From assembly GCA_021464245.1 (NCBI GenBank), contig JADCRB010000007.1, positions 124,001 to 188,000 on the forward strand: a stretch of DNA of 64,000 bases. Direction: 5' to 3'. This document shows, in pieces, positions 36,119 through 48,124 of this stretch; the stretch's first letter is position 1; the number at the start of each line of letters is the position of its first letter. The position numbers were made by a program, and so were the translations under genes. The DNA comes from Carallia brachiata (lineage: Eukaryota; Streptophyta; Magnoliopsida; Malpighiales; Rhizophoraceae). The notes beneath the pieces are model-generated. The model did not search any database. It saw only the letters and a list, made by a program, of their open reading frames with translations, and was not told where the DNA came from.

Positions 36119-39100
36119 AACTTTCTTTTCAAAGATAGATTTATTCCTTTGTTCAGTTCTATCTTGTCGTAATTGCTCTTATTTAAGTATTGGATTTCTT
36201 TACGAAACTGTTTTGACGTGAAATGGACGGTGATACTATTTTTGGTTCTCGAGATTAATTTGGATCGTGTATCAAATCATTATGGATTAAGATTGTGCGA
36301 TGTGATAATTTTTATTAGTATGCGTTTGTGCTCCACTAGAAAAGCATGCCCTTTTGCAGAAAAATTTTATAGGCACAAGAGTATAATTGACACACAATAA
36401 TTTAAATCGTTAAATTATAAAAAATATATTAAATTTAAAAAAAACAAACAAATTATTGATATTATTGAATTAATTATATACCCATTACTTATGTAACTAT
36501 GTAATCTTGTTTGTTCTTTTAATATCTTCAGTAAGACTAGTCAATGGTGAATGGGGTCAAAAAGATATAGAATTGCCATGTAATTGCGTAGAAATTTCTT
36601 GCCCGAGGCAGCTTGAAATGGCATTGACTTTGTTTCCCCTTTTTTTTGTTTGATAAATTGCTGATTTGGTCTTAATCGGCATTACAAGTGAAACTTTAGG
36701 TTGTCTTTTACTATTATTTTAGTGGTTAAAATTTAGAAATTTATTCTATTAATCTCACAATTTAATCATAAAAAAAAAGTGAGATTCATAAGAAGGGAAG
36801 ATCTTTGTCATACTGTAACTCATCACTGCCTAGCGAGTTTCATAATGAACAAAAAAAAAGTGAAGCATTAGATTATTATGTAAAAAAGGATACATGGGAA
36901 GATAATGAAGGAAAACTAAAAAGGAAAATAAAGATCACGATTTTTTTAATTTGTGGCTTTTTTTGTGGATTTATTCGGAAATGCAAAGAATGGAAAGGAA
37001 GAGAAATAACTTTTCTTTGTTTTGGAACTACCGATATGAGTCAGATAACAATAAAAAGCAAATGCATGTATCTAAATTGTCATTATTGTTCCTTATTTGA
37101 TTCTAAATAACTAAAAAGAGGATGGATGAGTAATTTCATGTTAAAAAGTAATGCTAAAAGGTAGTCTTTCTTGACGTTGATCTATTTTCTAGAATCTCTT
37201 TTCCTCTTATGAATCAAAAGAAAGGAAAAAAATATATATATGTACGGTAGCTGCCTGCAAGCTGCCTCTTTCCATATTAACTTCTAGCCGCACACGACCG
37301 AATTCTCTGCAAGGACGTTATGTTAAATTAAAGTAATACTAAACCGTTTTCAATGGTTTGATTTGGTTTACTTTGAAAATTATGACTTGGTTTGACAATT
37401 TTTAACATCACCAGGCTACGGCTTAAATTGGGTTTCTTGAAAATTTTAAACCAAACCCGGAGGAAATGCTTCGGCTCAGTCCATTTTCAGTCCGGAGGAG
37501 ATGAACTGCTAAGCCCGGACCCAAAAAAAATTGGCTATATGGAATTTCGATGGGCCTGGCCTAAGCACTTCAGCTATGAAGTTGCACAAGTCTACTCCGG
37601 TGCTTAAACAACTTTAACTCATGATGCCCGAGAGAAACGAAAACGGTTTTTACAGACATTACATTTCAGTGATTGGAGTTTAAAATTTTTATTTTAAAAA
37701 TCTTGAATTCAAAGCCTGAGAAAATAAAGGATAAGATTTATAAGACGAAAGAAATACTCTCATTATATAATTCACAATCTAATGTACCTTCTAATAGAAA
37801 AAAAAAAAAAAACTAAAACAACTTCAACAAAAAAACCAACAAACAGGGAGAGAAACGAAAACGACATTTTTGTTTTTTTGGACTATCTTGTGTATCCCGA
37901 GATGCAAATTAATGTTGTTGGGTATGCCCAGGCGAAAAAAAAGAAGATGTTACTAAGTGTAATGAGATAGTTCACTGAACGGCAATTTTGAAGAATTAAA
38001 AAATTATTTTTTTGTTTTTAATGAAAAAAATAAAATTTAGATTTAAATATGTATTATTTTAGAACATAAATTATAAACATCATATAAAATTATCTACAAA
38101 AAATTTCAAAATTTTTTTTTGGTTAAAGCAATAAAAAATAATTATTATATTTATATGTGTACGAGAATGTATATCTAACATTTTTCAATATAAAAGAAAG
38201 TTGTTGGTTCATTGTCTAACGTCACTTGCTCCTTTCGAAGACGATACATAAACTTAATTATGAAAAGGAGCAACATAAATGAAAGTATACTATGTGCAAT
38301 CTATTTAATAATCAATATATTATTTTTTAAAATTTGATAAATTTTTTTATTAAATTACGTCGCATTAGGACACAACTCGTACATTATCACTGAATTTTTC
38401 AGTCATAAAAATAAAACTGTGTATAAACATGCTGTTAATTACTATTAATTTTTGTCAATGGCCGAAACAGAGTAATGGATAGATCTCTAGCTCTATATCT
38501 TCGGGACTTTCAATTTCAAAAATAAAGTTTTATTCCAAAAATTAAACTATTAATTAGAAGGACAGCTTGTTGACCGCTAAGCCGTTTGTTCTTTTTTTTT
38601 TAACTGAAGCTAAGCAGTTTGTTCGGACGTGATATTTGAAGTACGAACATTATCTTATCTTGGCAACCCAATTGCGGACTGCTGGACATATGGCGTCAGA
38701 CCCCTTTACAGAAGTGATGGGTCCAAACTACACGAGTGCTGATTCCAAACATTACTCACAAGTCAGGAACTACTACCAGATTCACTAATATTTGAAACCA
38801 GATTAGCATCCATCCTAACAGAAATTTCAACCAGCAAAAAATGAAGAAACAAACTCCTAAAAATTTAAATTCCTAACCTAATCGAGCTGATTAACCGGGT
38901 TGGTACAAGGTCTTTGTGCCCTGGAGAAAGTTGGGGTTCACATAATAACTTTCTCAACATACTCATATTAAGTGTCATTTGTAAAAAGCTTCTTTTTTTG
39001 TGTATTCTTTGAATTTTTCTGTAATATTTACAAATTCGAGACCTTCCTTCCTACTAATTGCTGACTGATTAACTACTAATTATTTCAGTGTTAAGAAAAA

Positions 39101-39460
39101 AGTTGATCATGGCTTCAATTCAATTCAAAAAAAAAAATCTTCCATTACCTCACTCAATTACTATTTTACTTATATTTAGTATTTAATTCTATTTAGTATA
39201 GAGCGAGAATGAATGTCAAACAAATAAGTTAAGACCAAACTCCCTAATAAAAAGTTAAATCAATCCATTCCAAATTGAGCAAATTGGTACAAAAGTTATA
39301 ACATGCGAAAACCATAGCTTATTTGAATAATCCGTGATCTACCAATTGTAGATGTAAGATCTTTGGCGGCATCTAAATAAATCAATTCGAATGTACCATA
39401 ATCTTCCTCAAATCATAATCAGACCTAAATGAGAATGACATGAAAATTACCAGACCAATT
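36119..39460. other. intergenic region between the two COPT genes
   Basis: No gene is supported; a 101-codon frame at 36805-37110 begins with a non-ATG codon and has no domain. Positions 37640-37814 contain one copy of a short retroposon with B-box-like GAATTCAAAGCCTGAG and a 3' A-run. The remainder is AT-rich. Confidence 0.5.
37640..37814 (+). mobile_element. SINE-like retroposon copy 1
   Basis: Shares the order AATCTTGAATTCAAA-CCTGA, GATAAGATTTAT, CATTATATAA-TCACAATCTAAT and an A-run with copies at 51348-51470 (+) and 56335-56510 (-). The degenerate B box and A-rich tail suggest a tRNA-derived SINE family. Confidence 0.5.
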
Positions 39461-39916
39461 TTAGCAGCTCATTGCGGGAAGATCAGAGGCTTTTTCGGCA
39501 TCTTTTGATTTCTTGAACGCCCTGCTGCCAAAAAAGAAGAAACCCAGAGCATGGCCAGCAACAGCGACCAAGAACACGCCCCCATTGAAGGACATGAGAG
39601 CTAGCATGAGCAGGTAAGCTAAACCGACCCTTGCGGAATACATAATGGTCTGGGCCAGCCCAGCCATAATTGGGTCCGCCCCGGGCTTGACCAATCGGCA
39701 GTGGGACAGCCACTCGACTAGAAATGAGACGACAAATGTAAACACCAAAGACAGTACATACATGTCTGTCCTGAACCCCGGAAACTGGTGGAACAGAACT
39801 GTCCCATACGAGCCCCAATAGAAAGCCATGTTCATCAAGAACTTCTTGGGCCGGTGTGTCATTCCGGCAGTGGCGTTGTTCCCGGCCAATGATGTTGGAG
39901 CCATGACTGCCATCAT
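39461..39916 (-). CDS. CTR/COPT-family copper transporter, copy B
   Basis: Cu(I) importer of the same family as copy A. From the first ATG of the frame (39914-39916) it has 151 residues; the open frame extends 37 codons further upstream, but only with a TTG. Three spans are clear: residues ~50-68, 91-111 and 114-132. MxxxM is MLALM and GxxxG is in GHALGFFFFG; the tail ends LPAMSC. The N-terminus lacks the His-rich run of copy A and keeps only Met-x-Met near TM1 (FLMNMAFYWG). It begins MMAVMAPTSLAG, mildly hydrophobic, so a cleavable signal is possible if translation starts upstream. A lone GTAC is at 40048-40051. Confidence 0.92.
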   Translation of the reverse strand: MMAVMAPTSLAGNNATAGMTHRPKKFLMNMAFYWGSYGTVLFHQFPGFRTDMYVLSLVFTFVVSFLVEWLSHCRLVKPGADPIMAGLAQTIMYSARVGLAYLLMLALMSFNGGVFLVAVAGHALGFFFFGSRAFKKSKDAEKASDLPAMSC

Positions 39917-40960
39917 AATGAACAACAAAATTGAATACTTTGTTTTAATGTTTACAATTTTCTGGCTGCGACGTTGGGGATGTGGGAGGCTGTTTGCACA
40001 TTTATGTTGGTGAATTTGATGGCACAAGATACTGGGAGCAGTAAATTGTACTGTGCACGTAATTTATTATGAAGGTAACGTTGGAGATAGTGTTATAGAT
40101 GTCTAGTATCTGTCGTTGCAATTTTCTCGGCAAGATTTTCTTTATTTTCCTCCCTTTTTTCTTGGATGACTCAACAGCCAATGAAATTCTAACTTCAAAT
40201 TATAATTAAGATAACCGAAAAATTCGGTAACAACCTAATAAACGTGGACTGTTGTAGCATAATATAATAAAAAATATATTAAATTTTGAAAAATGTAGTA
40301 TATGAGCCGTAGGATCAACTTGGTGCACCGGCACACCTTTCACTCCGTTGTCACTATAATTTTTTTTTATCATTGTCATTATTATTATTGTCATAATTGG
40401 TATTGTTAGTATTATCATTATGGTTTCTTCTAGGAAAATTGTTTCGATAAGCGGAATAAAAAATAATGGAAACAATATTGAGTTTGAAATTTTTCTTTTT
40501 GGTGACTAACCCTTTGTTTCGTAAAAAAGAGAGAGGGTGAGGAATATTGGAGAAATGAATGTTAAAAAGAAAGAACGTATTTTATTATTTTTATATTTGA
40601 AAGAGTATAATGTGAGGAAAAAAAGTGAAAAATATTTTATTTAAGATTGTGTGAAAAGTGAGAAGAAAGAGTATAATATTTATTATAATACCAAAACTAT
40701 CCCTAAAAAATAAAAAATAAAAATAAGGGTAAAGTAGTATATTCAATTACAAAAAAATATATATGTATATGGTCAGCCCCCAACGCAATTTCCCACATAA
40801 TTAGGAGAAATTGCTTTTGGGTGAGGCCCAGGTGGGCTCCATCAATTTTTTTTTTTAAGTCCACTCAGCTTCCTAAATAAGAGAACATGCTCAATTCTAC
40901 TTCAGCTCCATTCCTAATACATGGACTCTACCCTGAACCCCTCCTCCCAAACAAGGGCTA
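39917..40960. other. COPT copy B upstream region and spacer
   Basis: Positions 39917-40130 are leader and promoter of COPT copy B. Positions 40500-40760 resemble a hAT-like MITE (ACCCTTTGTTTCGTAAAAAAG, then purine-rich). No gene is seen. Confidence 0.45.
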
Positions 40961-41012
40961 AAGGGCTTTCCAGAGTGGCCCAAGTAATTCTGGACAAATC
41001 CGGAGCCGACTA

Positions 41013-41094
41013 GAAAGTTCCATCCTTCCAGGATCCGACAGCCCAACCCGACTGTTCCAGAAAGTGCCCGATGCCTCCTTGTCTTCCTATAATT
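41013..41094 (+). promoter_or_regulatory. heat-shock elements and TATA region of sHSP copy 1
   Basis: GAAAGTTCC at 41013-41021 and TTCCAGAA at 41055-41062 fit the alternating GAA/TTC heat-shock element. The TATA position reads TATAATT (41088-41094), weaker than the TATAAAT of copies 3 and 4. Confidence 0.7.
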
Positions 41095-41193
41095 GTCACG
41101 CCAGTTCAGTGATTGGCATCATCAAAGAAAACGAAGCAACAATTCTCGCAAGAACAAACACAGCTCTCTTTAACAAGCAACAAAGAACAAGAT

Positions 41194-41685
41194 ATGGCAT
41201 TGATTCCGAGCTTCTTTGGCAACAGAGGAAGCAGCAGCATCTTTGATCCATTATCTGCCTTTGACATCTGGGATCCCTTTAAGGACTTTCCTTTCCCTTC
41301 CTCTTCACTCACCGGTCGTCAGGAAAACAATTCTTCTGCTTTTGCTCTTAACGCTCGCATAGACTGGAAAGAGACCCCAGAAGCGCACGTCTTCCGGGCC
41401 GACCTTCCGGGTCTTGGAAAGGAGGAAGTGAAGGTAGAGATTGAAGATGGCAAGGTGCTTCAGATCAGCGGAGAGAGGCGCGTGGAGAAAGAAGACAAGA
41501 ACGATAAATGGCATCGCGTGGAGCGTAGCAGCGGCAAGTTCTTGAGGAGCTTCAGGCTGCCTGAGAATGCCAAGCCGGATCAGGTCAAGGCCTCCATGGA
41601 AAATGGGGTGCTTACAGTGACTGTTCCTAAAGAGGAGGTCAAAAACCAGATGTCAGGGCCATTGAGATCTCTGGTTGAAAATTGA
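41194..41685 (+). CDS. class I small heat-shock protein, copy 1, C-terminus frameshifted
   Basis: Cytosolic class I sHSP, an ATP-independent holdase that binds unfolding proteins in large oligomers. It is intronless, with ATG at 41194 in the context conserved in all four copies (GATATGGCATTGATTCCGAG). The N-arm has the class I SSIFDP..FD.WDPF motif, and the alpha-crystallin domain runs from about residue 53 ([12 protein letters not shown]) to 145, with LPENAK and GVLTVTVPK. After VPKEEVK the sequence departs: one A is missing in the AAAAACC run near 41642, so the last residues become [13 protein letters not shown] and the usual AIEISG with its IxI motif is lost. The result is 163 residues where the other copies have 161. 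Oligomer assembly may be impaired. An ORF extension of 27 codons upstream is 5' leader. Confidence 0.93.
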   Translation: MALIPSFFGNRGSSSIFDPLSAFDIWDPFKDFPFPSSSLTGRQENNSSAFALNARIDWKETPEAHVFRADLPGLGKEEVKVEIEDGKVLQISGERRVEKEDKNDKWHRVERSSGKFLRSFRLPENAKPDQVKASMENGVLTVTVPKEEVKNQMSGPLRSLVEN

Positions 41686-41860
41686 AATGTTAAAAAAATC
41701 TTGATTGGATGCTTTGTGACAATACTTAACTGTAATGTAATAGTATAAAATAAGATGTTAATTTTGTAACGTAATCTCTATGTATTGTTCTTCTCTTCCA
41801 TTGCTCGCATGGTTTCACTTTAATCAAATGAATCCAGTCTTGATTAAGGTATAACAAATA

Positions 41861-42801
41861 TTTTTTTTTTTTTTTTTTTGACCAAATAGACAATTCATAT
41901 ATTAGACAAGAAACTATGTAAGTCAAACAAAAGGAGCCCACGTCACGATACATATAAGCTCATATAAACAGAAGACAAAACAAGCTCCTAAAAGCTCAAC
42001 CAGCGAAACCCACTCCAACTAGGCCTCAAACCAACCCGCTACAGCAGCTTGCAGACTAAAAGAAACCAAAGCTCGAACCCATAGCTCAGGGAGATAGGAA
42101 GCCTGCACAGTAACGAAAATGGGCCAAGCCCATTACAGCAGAAACTTGGAACCAAAAGGTTCCAGATCTGCACCGCACAATGGCAGCAGCTCCAAGCACA
42201 GTCGGAAAGGCGGCGAAGCGAGCCACTACGGGCCGCCAGCAATGCGGCACCGGCCAAAGGCCGACCACAAGCCATAAACGCCAAGCGCAACACAAAGGCG
42301 GGGACCATCAATGCTGGAGAGGACGGAGAAGCCGTTGAAGAAGGAAATGACCGAAATTGGAAGGAGAGTCGAGAGACCAAAAGCAGAAGGCAAAGACGAG
42401 GCTCCATGAACCGATCCACCTGTACAGGACCCCTCCGACCATCAAGCACCAGCAGTCGGCAAAAACGAAGCTGTCCCCCACCTCTCCACCCTAAGAGCAG
42501 CGGCTGCAGAGAGGCGGGGGACATCCTGAGAAGCACCAGAAAGCACGAACAAAGGAGGACAGCCAGCAGCCCAAATAACTGGAAAACCCCCCACCAAAAC
42601 CCGGATCGCTCACCAAGGAGCACCAGAGCCCACAAAGGGGCACCAACGGCCACAAGGACCGACGAGAACCGACCAGAATTCCTGAGAAACCCCAGAAATC
42701 CCAACGGTACCAAAGGAAGACGCACGACGTACGTTAGCAGAAGTTAGTGTACGTTAGCAGAAGCTAGCGTACGTTAGCGCTCGGAAGGTTTATCCAGCAA
42801 T
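41861..42801 (-). mobile_element. 941-bp retroposon with poly(A) and 14-bp target duplication
   Basis: The insert is flanked by perfect AGGTATAACAAATA direct repeats (41847-41860 and 42802-42815). It starts with a T-run at 41861, so read on the minus strand it ends in poly(A), as in L1-type target-primed insertion. Its 5' end (right side) has short repeats GCTAACGTAC-CTAGCTTCT. The 228-codon minus-strand frame at 42039-42725 is low-complexity Leu/Ser/Arg-rich and starts without ATG context, so it is not taken as a gene. It is a non-autonomous LINE derivative or large SINE, 0.18 kb downstream of sHSP copy 1. Confidence 0.88.
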
Positions 42802-42815
42802 AGGTATAACAAATA

Positions 42816-43770
42816 ATTTGTACCAAAGTTTACCTCAATGTGAATGGAGACTAAAATACGATACAGGAACACAAAACAGTTTGTACCTTATTGATATTTA
42901 GGATATGACAATGACTGCAAGCATTTTACAAAGAAATTTCTTCAGATGACTTTTAAAAACATTAAAAGAGTTTAATATCCAATTTTACTAACAACTTAAA
43001 CTTTGAATCAAATGATTTTTTTGACATTATTGTGAATTTTTATGCGTACCTTCACTAGTCATAATCAAAAGAACAGTCAAAAGCTTTTTTTATGTAATCT
43101 TTGAATCCTCACTCAGAGATTGGCGTCATTCATTGTTTAATGAATCCCATCCTCTCCGCACTTTGTCTATTACTTTCCATAAATTTCTTATATCACAGCG
43201 AGAGATTGTGCATCGTTTCAACACTGTTGCTTTATATATAAGATCAACACTATATATGGGAAAGGCTCATCTGTAGCACTATAGAAAATCTCCAATGGCT
43301 TTCAAAATCGTCCCCTGTTTATGTTCGTCCGCTATGCAGGTTTCAAAATGACATCATACTTTTGTTGAGGGATTGTTGGTTGTTGAGTAATGCAGAACAC
43401 CTCTAAGAGGCCAAAAAAAAAAAAAAAAAAAGTTAAGAGATGTGGAGACTTATGCTTTTTTTTTATATTAATTGATTATGTCTGAAACTTAAATAGTCTT
43501 ATATTATGCCGAATAAAATATTCAAAGAATCCTAAAATTTGGGAGTTGGTAAAATCTTTCTTTTTTTCATAAAAACCCTTATATTTATATGACTAAATAG
43601 GTACCTGATTAACAGGCTCGGATTGTGCTGAGATTGTTTAGATACAAACTATAGGAATCGTAATCAGCGGACTTATGCACTCGAGACAAGAATTCTAGAA
43701 TCCGCTTAAGGTTCAAAAATTCTAAACTTGGAGAGCAACGAGCCCATAAACCTAATGGGCATAATCCTTA
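42816..43770. other. sHSP copy 1 3' flank, paralogous to flanks of copies 2 and 3
   Basis: No gene. Phrases such as TTTGAATCCTCACTCAGAG, CGAGAGATTGTGCATC, TTTTGTTGAGGGATTGTTGG and GGGCATAATCCTTATGAAAG recur at 53800-54340 and in part at 49030-49110. Confidence 0.75.
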
Positions 43771-43784
43771 TGAAAGGTCAAGTC

Positions 43785-45430
43785 AGGGGCGGATGCACAT
43801 TATCATTAGTGGGGGCAAGTAACCCTACTGACATTTAGAAAAAAACTATGAATTAGGGGGAGATAATTTATTGAAAACTTTTGTTTGTCCCTACTGAATA
43901 TTAATCTTTGCCCCCATTAGAAAACAATTTTTGCCCCCACTAACTTACAAATTAAGGATTTTTTTTTTTCATCAGATAAAAGAATATGATAAAGAGAAAT
44001 TTTAAACTCAGTTTTTAAATTTTTTTATGGATATGCATATATTATCTGTAGATATTTCATTTTTAAGGTAAATCATTTAACTTTTTTTTTAATCAAACAT
44101 TCAAAATAAAATATGCATTTGTATAACTTGGAATTGTTTTAAACTTATTACTAATTTCATAAAAATAATACTATTATTATTTTTGAATATATATTGCTTT
44201 AAAATTTTCTCTATGAGCTTACATTAAAATTGTATATGCTTTTTAGTCATCAAAATTATAATAAAACGTACGAAATAAAATTTCATGTGTTTTTTATATC
44301 TACCCCTTGTATTTTTTTTTTTATTTTTATGTATTGCCTCTATCTTCTTAGAGTTTTGATAAATAGACGCAATTAACTTTAACATGTTAAAGATGCGAAC
44401 TCATGTGACTATTTAGACAAACACATTTTTTATTTTTTATTATTATTTACAATCATGTATCAAAAGATTAACAAAGTGTAATTAATGAGTATTAGAGGGT
44501 GTTTGACATAATTTTTAAGAAATGTATTTATATTTTATTTTTAAAAAGGAGAGAAAAATATGTTTGATAAAATTAATTTAGAGACTACTAATTGTTGATA
44601 ATTAATTCAATCAGCTGCTGATTTAAAAAATAAAAAATAGGTTTGAGTTATTTTTGAAATTTGTCAGCAGCTGATGGGTATTTATTAGACCAAAATACCC
44701 TCGTATGCCCTTTGTTTTTCCCTACAAACGCGAAGCGGCTCGCAACCGATCGTTTCATACTTTACGCTTCGTAGCTGCTGATCGTTGCTTGGCTATTTGT
44801 CTCGGTCACTTTCCTACTTCGTAGCTATAGATCATTCCTTGGCTACCTCTCTCTCTTTGTTTGTCTCGCTCTCTCTCTATGTTTCTTTTTTTTTTTCTCT
44901 GTATTTCTCTCCTTTCATGAGCATCCCCTGATATTGTAGACCAGAATTTCTTTGTTTTTAACCACACCCTAGATTCAATTATAAGATAACAATTATTGTT
45001 CTTTGTTAATTTTAGTTATTAAGGATAAATTAGATGTTTAACAATTGTTTTTTGTTTTCTTGTTAAATTATCTTGTCAGAGATTAATGGTTATTACAGAG
45101 TTCAATGTATATCAGTTTGGGGTTGAGCCAATGGATCAGATAGAAACGCCCAAAAGGGCGTCATTACTCATTTCAATTCAAATTGTGTTTTCATGGTGGA
45201 GAGCAGTGTATTTTACTGACTTAGTGATTCTTCATGATTCCTGTCTGTTGAATTTACAGTACTGAGAAATTGCTTCTGAATTGTCTGGCAGCAATTGTTT
45301 TGTATTGGGTCTTTTTTTAAACGAAAAAACAAAATCTTTTTGTGTTCGATCCTTTACCTGAAAGAGTGTCGTAAAACTTTCAGTTTTAAGAAGAAAACCA
45401 AAATTAATGACTCTTATTTAGTCTATGAAA
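43785..45430. other. MITE-rich AT-rich DNA
   Basis: Positions 43785-43960 start CAGGGGCGGATGCACA and contain TTTGCCCCCA repeats, a common plant hAT-type MITE style. Positions 44500-44700 (GAGGGTGTTTGACATAA ... CAGCTGCTGAT) resemble another. No gene. Confidence 0.45.
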
Positions 45431-46855
45431 TAACTCAGTGTAATAAAAAGTGGCATTGAAATTGGGACAGCTGATAAACGGCAAGTTCATGAAATTTACT
45501 ATCTATTTTCTTGCCAAATATCTCTGTGGAGAACTTCCAAGCTGAAAGGGAAGCCAATGGCATTCCCTTCCATCCTACTAGATTGGCCCCAACGAGAGGA
45601 AAACCAAAAACCCAAAGCATGAAAAGAAGTAGTGCACCCACCCCAACTTATATTGATGGACAACGCGGCACTTGTCCTCAAAGGCAAGAGCAATTGTGAA
45701 ACACTTGATGCCCATAGAAAATGGAAGCACGTGGCATGGTTGAGTTTTTCTCGGAATATTAACTCGCAGTTGAAGATGATGTTACATGTAAAACTACGGA
45801 TTGTAAAAAATTCCAATGCTGTGTTGTTGGACTTGCATTTGCAAGTTGGACCATTCACGTTTAAATATTTTTTTTTAGCATACGAAATCGAATAAGGTAG
45901 ACTAAAAAAGACAAATATTTATTGTAATAAAATAAAAAAAAGTAATGTACTAAATAGACTTTATTATTTAAATAATAATAAATAAATACTAATTTAACTA
46001 AATATTATAATTTTATTTTAATAATTAGCAACAGTAATCAGTAACAGTAATCAGTAATCAGTAATCAATAATAATAATAACAATAAACAACAGGTTAATT
46101 AAACAGACGTTTAGAATATGATCGACGTATCACATTTTAGATGCATAAAATATTTTTTTACATGTTATGCCCCCGCTCACCTACATCTCTTTTTTATGCA
46201 TTTATGTAGGTTTTTTGTAAAATTAAAATAATTTCCTGATATTATTTCTACTCTTAGCAGAATGATAAAATTTAGGAACTGATTAACGGTTGAACGAGAA
46301 AACAATGCTAAACAACCAGCCTGGCTAGTAATGCCAACTTCAAATGTCCCCTCACGACTTGTGCAAGCCTCATCTAGCTGTAAAACTTTTCTTAGACAAG
46401 CAGTTTTGATGGATTATTTTTTCGGAAAAGTTTTTTAGTTGTTTTATCATGTAGTTGTTTTGTAACTGTTAATATATGACACAACGTATAAATTATATAA
46501 CATGGTAATAAAATTTTAAAAAAATTATATGATATATCAAAAAAATTATATGATACAAGTAATTAGTCATTAAAAAAAATTGTAATGATTGATTATACAA
46601 ATCGTATAATTTTTTTAATATGTCATATAATAATTTTTTAATTCAATTACTGTAGCATATAATTTATTTATTGACAAAAAGAGTTGTATAAGAGATAATC
46701 ATGTAGTCACGGTCTTATTTTTTGATCCATTGTTTGGGTGGATAATGTATAATAATAGGAAAAAGATAAATAGACATGCATATACATAGATGAAAATGTA
46801 ATAAGTATATAATGATACAAATTATTGAATTATTAAAAATTTATTAAATTTTTTT
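45431..46855. other. intergenic DNA with unassigned overlapping ORFs
   Basis: Positions 45430-45900 carry frames on both strands (up to 119 codons), richer in G+C than the surroundings, with no recognised domain; they may be a captured exon or old element. Positions 45935-46130, with GTAATCAGTAATCAGTAATC and ending AATTAAACAGACGTTT, look like a MITE end. Confidence 0.35.
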
Positions 46856-47119
46856 TTTTAAAAAATAAATTATTAAATATTATTAAATTAATTATATATA
46901 TTTTTTACGTATTTATTATTACATATTTATACAATAGTCCTCGTTTAAAAAAATAAATTATTAAATATTATTAAATTAATTATATATATTTTTTACGTAT
47001 TTATTCTTACATTTTTATACAATAGTCCTCGTTTAAAAAAATAAATTATTAAATATTATTAAATTAATTATATATATTTTTTACGTATTTATTCTTACAT
47101 ATTTATACAATAGTCCTCG
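46856..47119 (+). repeat. three tandem copies of an 88-bp AT-rich unit
   Basis: Each unit ends TACAATAGTCCTCG; the TAGTCCTCG ends lie at 46935, 47023 and 47111, exactly 88 bases apart, and copies differ at only a few positions. Confidence 0.93.
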
Positions 47120-47586
47120 TAATAATATCCTCTTCTAAAATTGACAATCGTCTTGTCGAACCCGTCACTGATTGTCTAAGATCTCCCCTCTAATGGGCAG
47201 GTTGGACGCACCGAGATAGTGGACCAGTTTGTCCCTCCATCCACCCTTGCTTCATCTTCTTTAGATCTGGGGTTTCCAAATTATGTTGACATATGGGTAA
47301 ACAGACGGGAGTTAACATCACTTTATCGTAATTGAAGAAAAAAAATTTTAAAAACCAAATGTTTTATAGATGAGAAAATAGAAGAGCATCCTTAGAGAGT
47401 TAACTGTCTTCTAACACAAAGGACCAGAGCTCATTTATTAAAGAGACCTTTCATTTTGAGGAACGACTAAAATAAAAGAGTCGTGACTTTTCTGTTTTGA
47501 TGATAAAATTTTGTGAATTGTCATTTGGCTTTGAGTACTCAATCAACCAATGATAAGCTTTTGGATAAATTCCTTTCATACATTCA

Positions 47587-47618
<32 letters not shown>

Positions 47619-47790
47619 GATTTTTACATCCATAGAAAAATTTGTCAAGGAGAAGGGATTGCTAGTTAGGAGAATCGTTTCGAACGAAGTAGAAAAGAAA
47701 AAAAAAAGGAACAAAATTGAGTTCGAATTCTCCTTTTTCCTTTTATCAGACTTCAAATAAAGGAAAGTGAATTTTCTCCCAAATAATGTT
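47120..47790. other. sHSP copy 2 upstream block, paralogous to 57400-57980
   Basis: Shared phrases include GTTGACATATGGGT (about 47284 and 57513) and TAACATCACTT. An ATT microsatellite (47588-47618) sits at the matching place of another (57829-57862). No gene. Confidence 0.75.
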
Positions 47791-47930
47791 TCTTTTTTTT
47801 TTTTGTGTACCAGACGACCGTTTCATCCCGAAAGGCCCAAGTATTCCCAGCATGCCAGCAACTTCAAGAACTAAGATATACCCAAGTATGGAATCATCCT
47901 TCCGGGCCTCGACAAATCTGGAGCTTACTC

Positions 47931-48006
47931 GAAAGTTCCAGCATCCAACAGCTCAACCACGATTGGTCCAGAAAGTACCCGATGTCCCCTTGTCTTCCAA
48001 TAAATA
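47931..48006 (+). promoter_or_regulatory. heat-shock element and TATA region of sHSP copy 2
   Basis: GAAAGTTCC at 47931-47939 gives the core alternating element. The TATA position reads AATAAATA (47999-48006). Confidence 0.65.
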
Positions 48007-48124
48007 TCCAGACCCAGTTCGGCCACAGGCATCATCAGAGAAAACGAATCAGCAATTCTGCAAGAAAAAGCCAGCTCTCTTTGACAAGCAACAGAAGCCT
48101 TAGTCTTTGACGAGGAGGAAAGAT

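Noticed and set aside
36805..37110. 101-codon ORF between the COPT genes
   Set aside because: Starts at a non-ATG codon, composition is typical of AT-rich spacer, and no motif is present.
39917..40027. 37-codon upstream extension of COPT copy B
   Set aside because: It begins with TTG and has no ATG; kept only as a question about a missed 5' exon.
41113..41193. 27-codon N-terminal extension of sHSP copy 1
   Set aside because: It is 5' leader homologous to the leaders of the other sHSP copies, and it would add residues before the invariant MALIPSF start.
42039..42725. 228-codon minus-strand ORF
   Set aside because: It lies wholly inside a retroposon defined by 14-bp direct repeats and poly(A), is a low-complexity Leu/Ser/Arg frame caused by G+C-rich sequence, and matches no family.
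46856..47119. CRISPR-like repeat array
   Set aside because: Three contiguous AT-rich 88-bp units without spacers in a plant genome are an ordinary tandem repeat.
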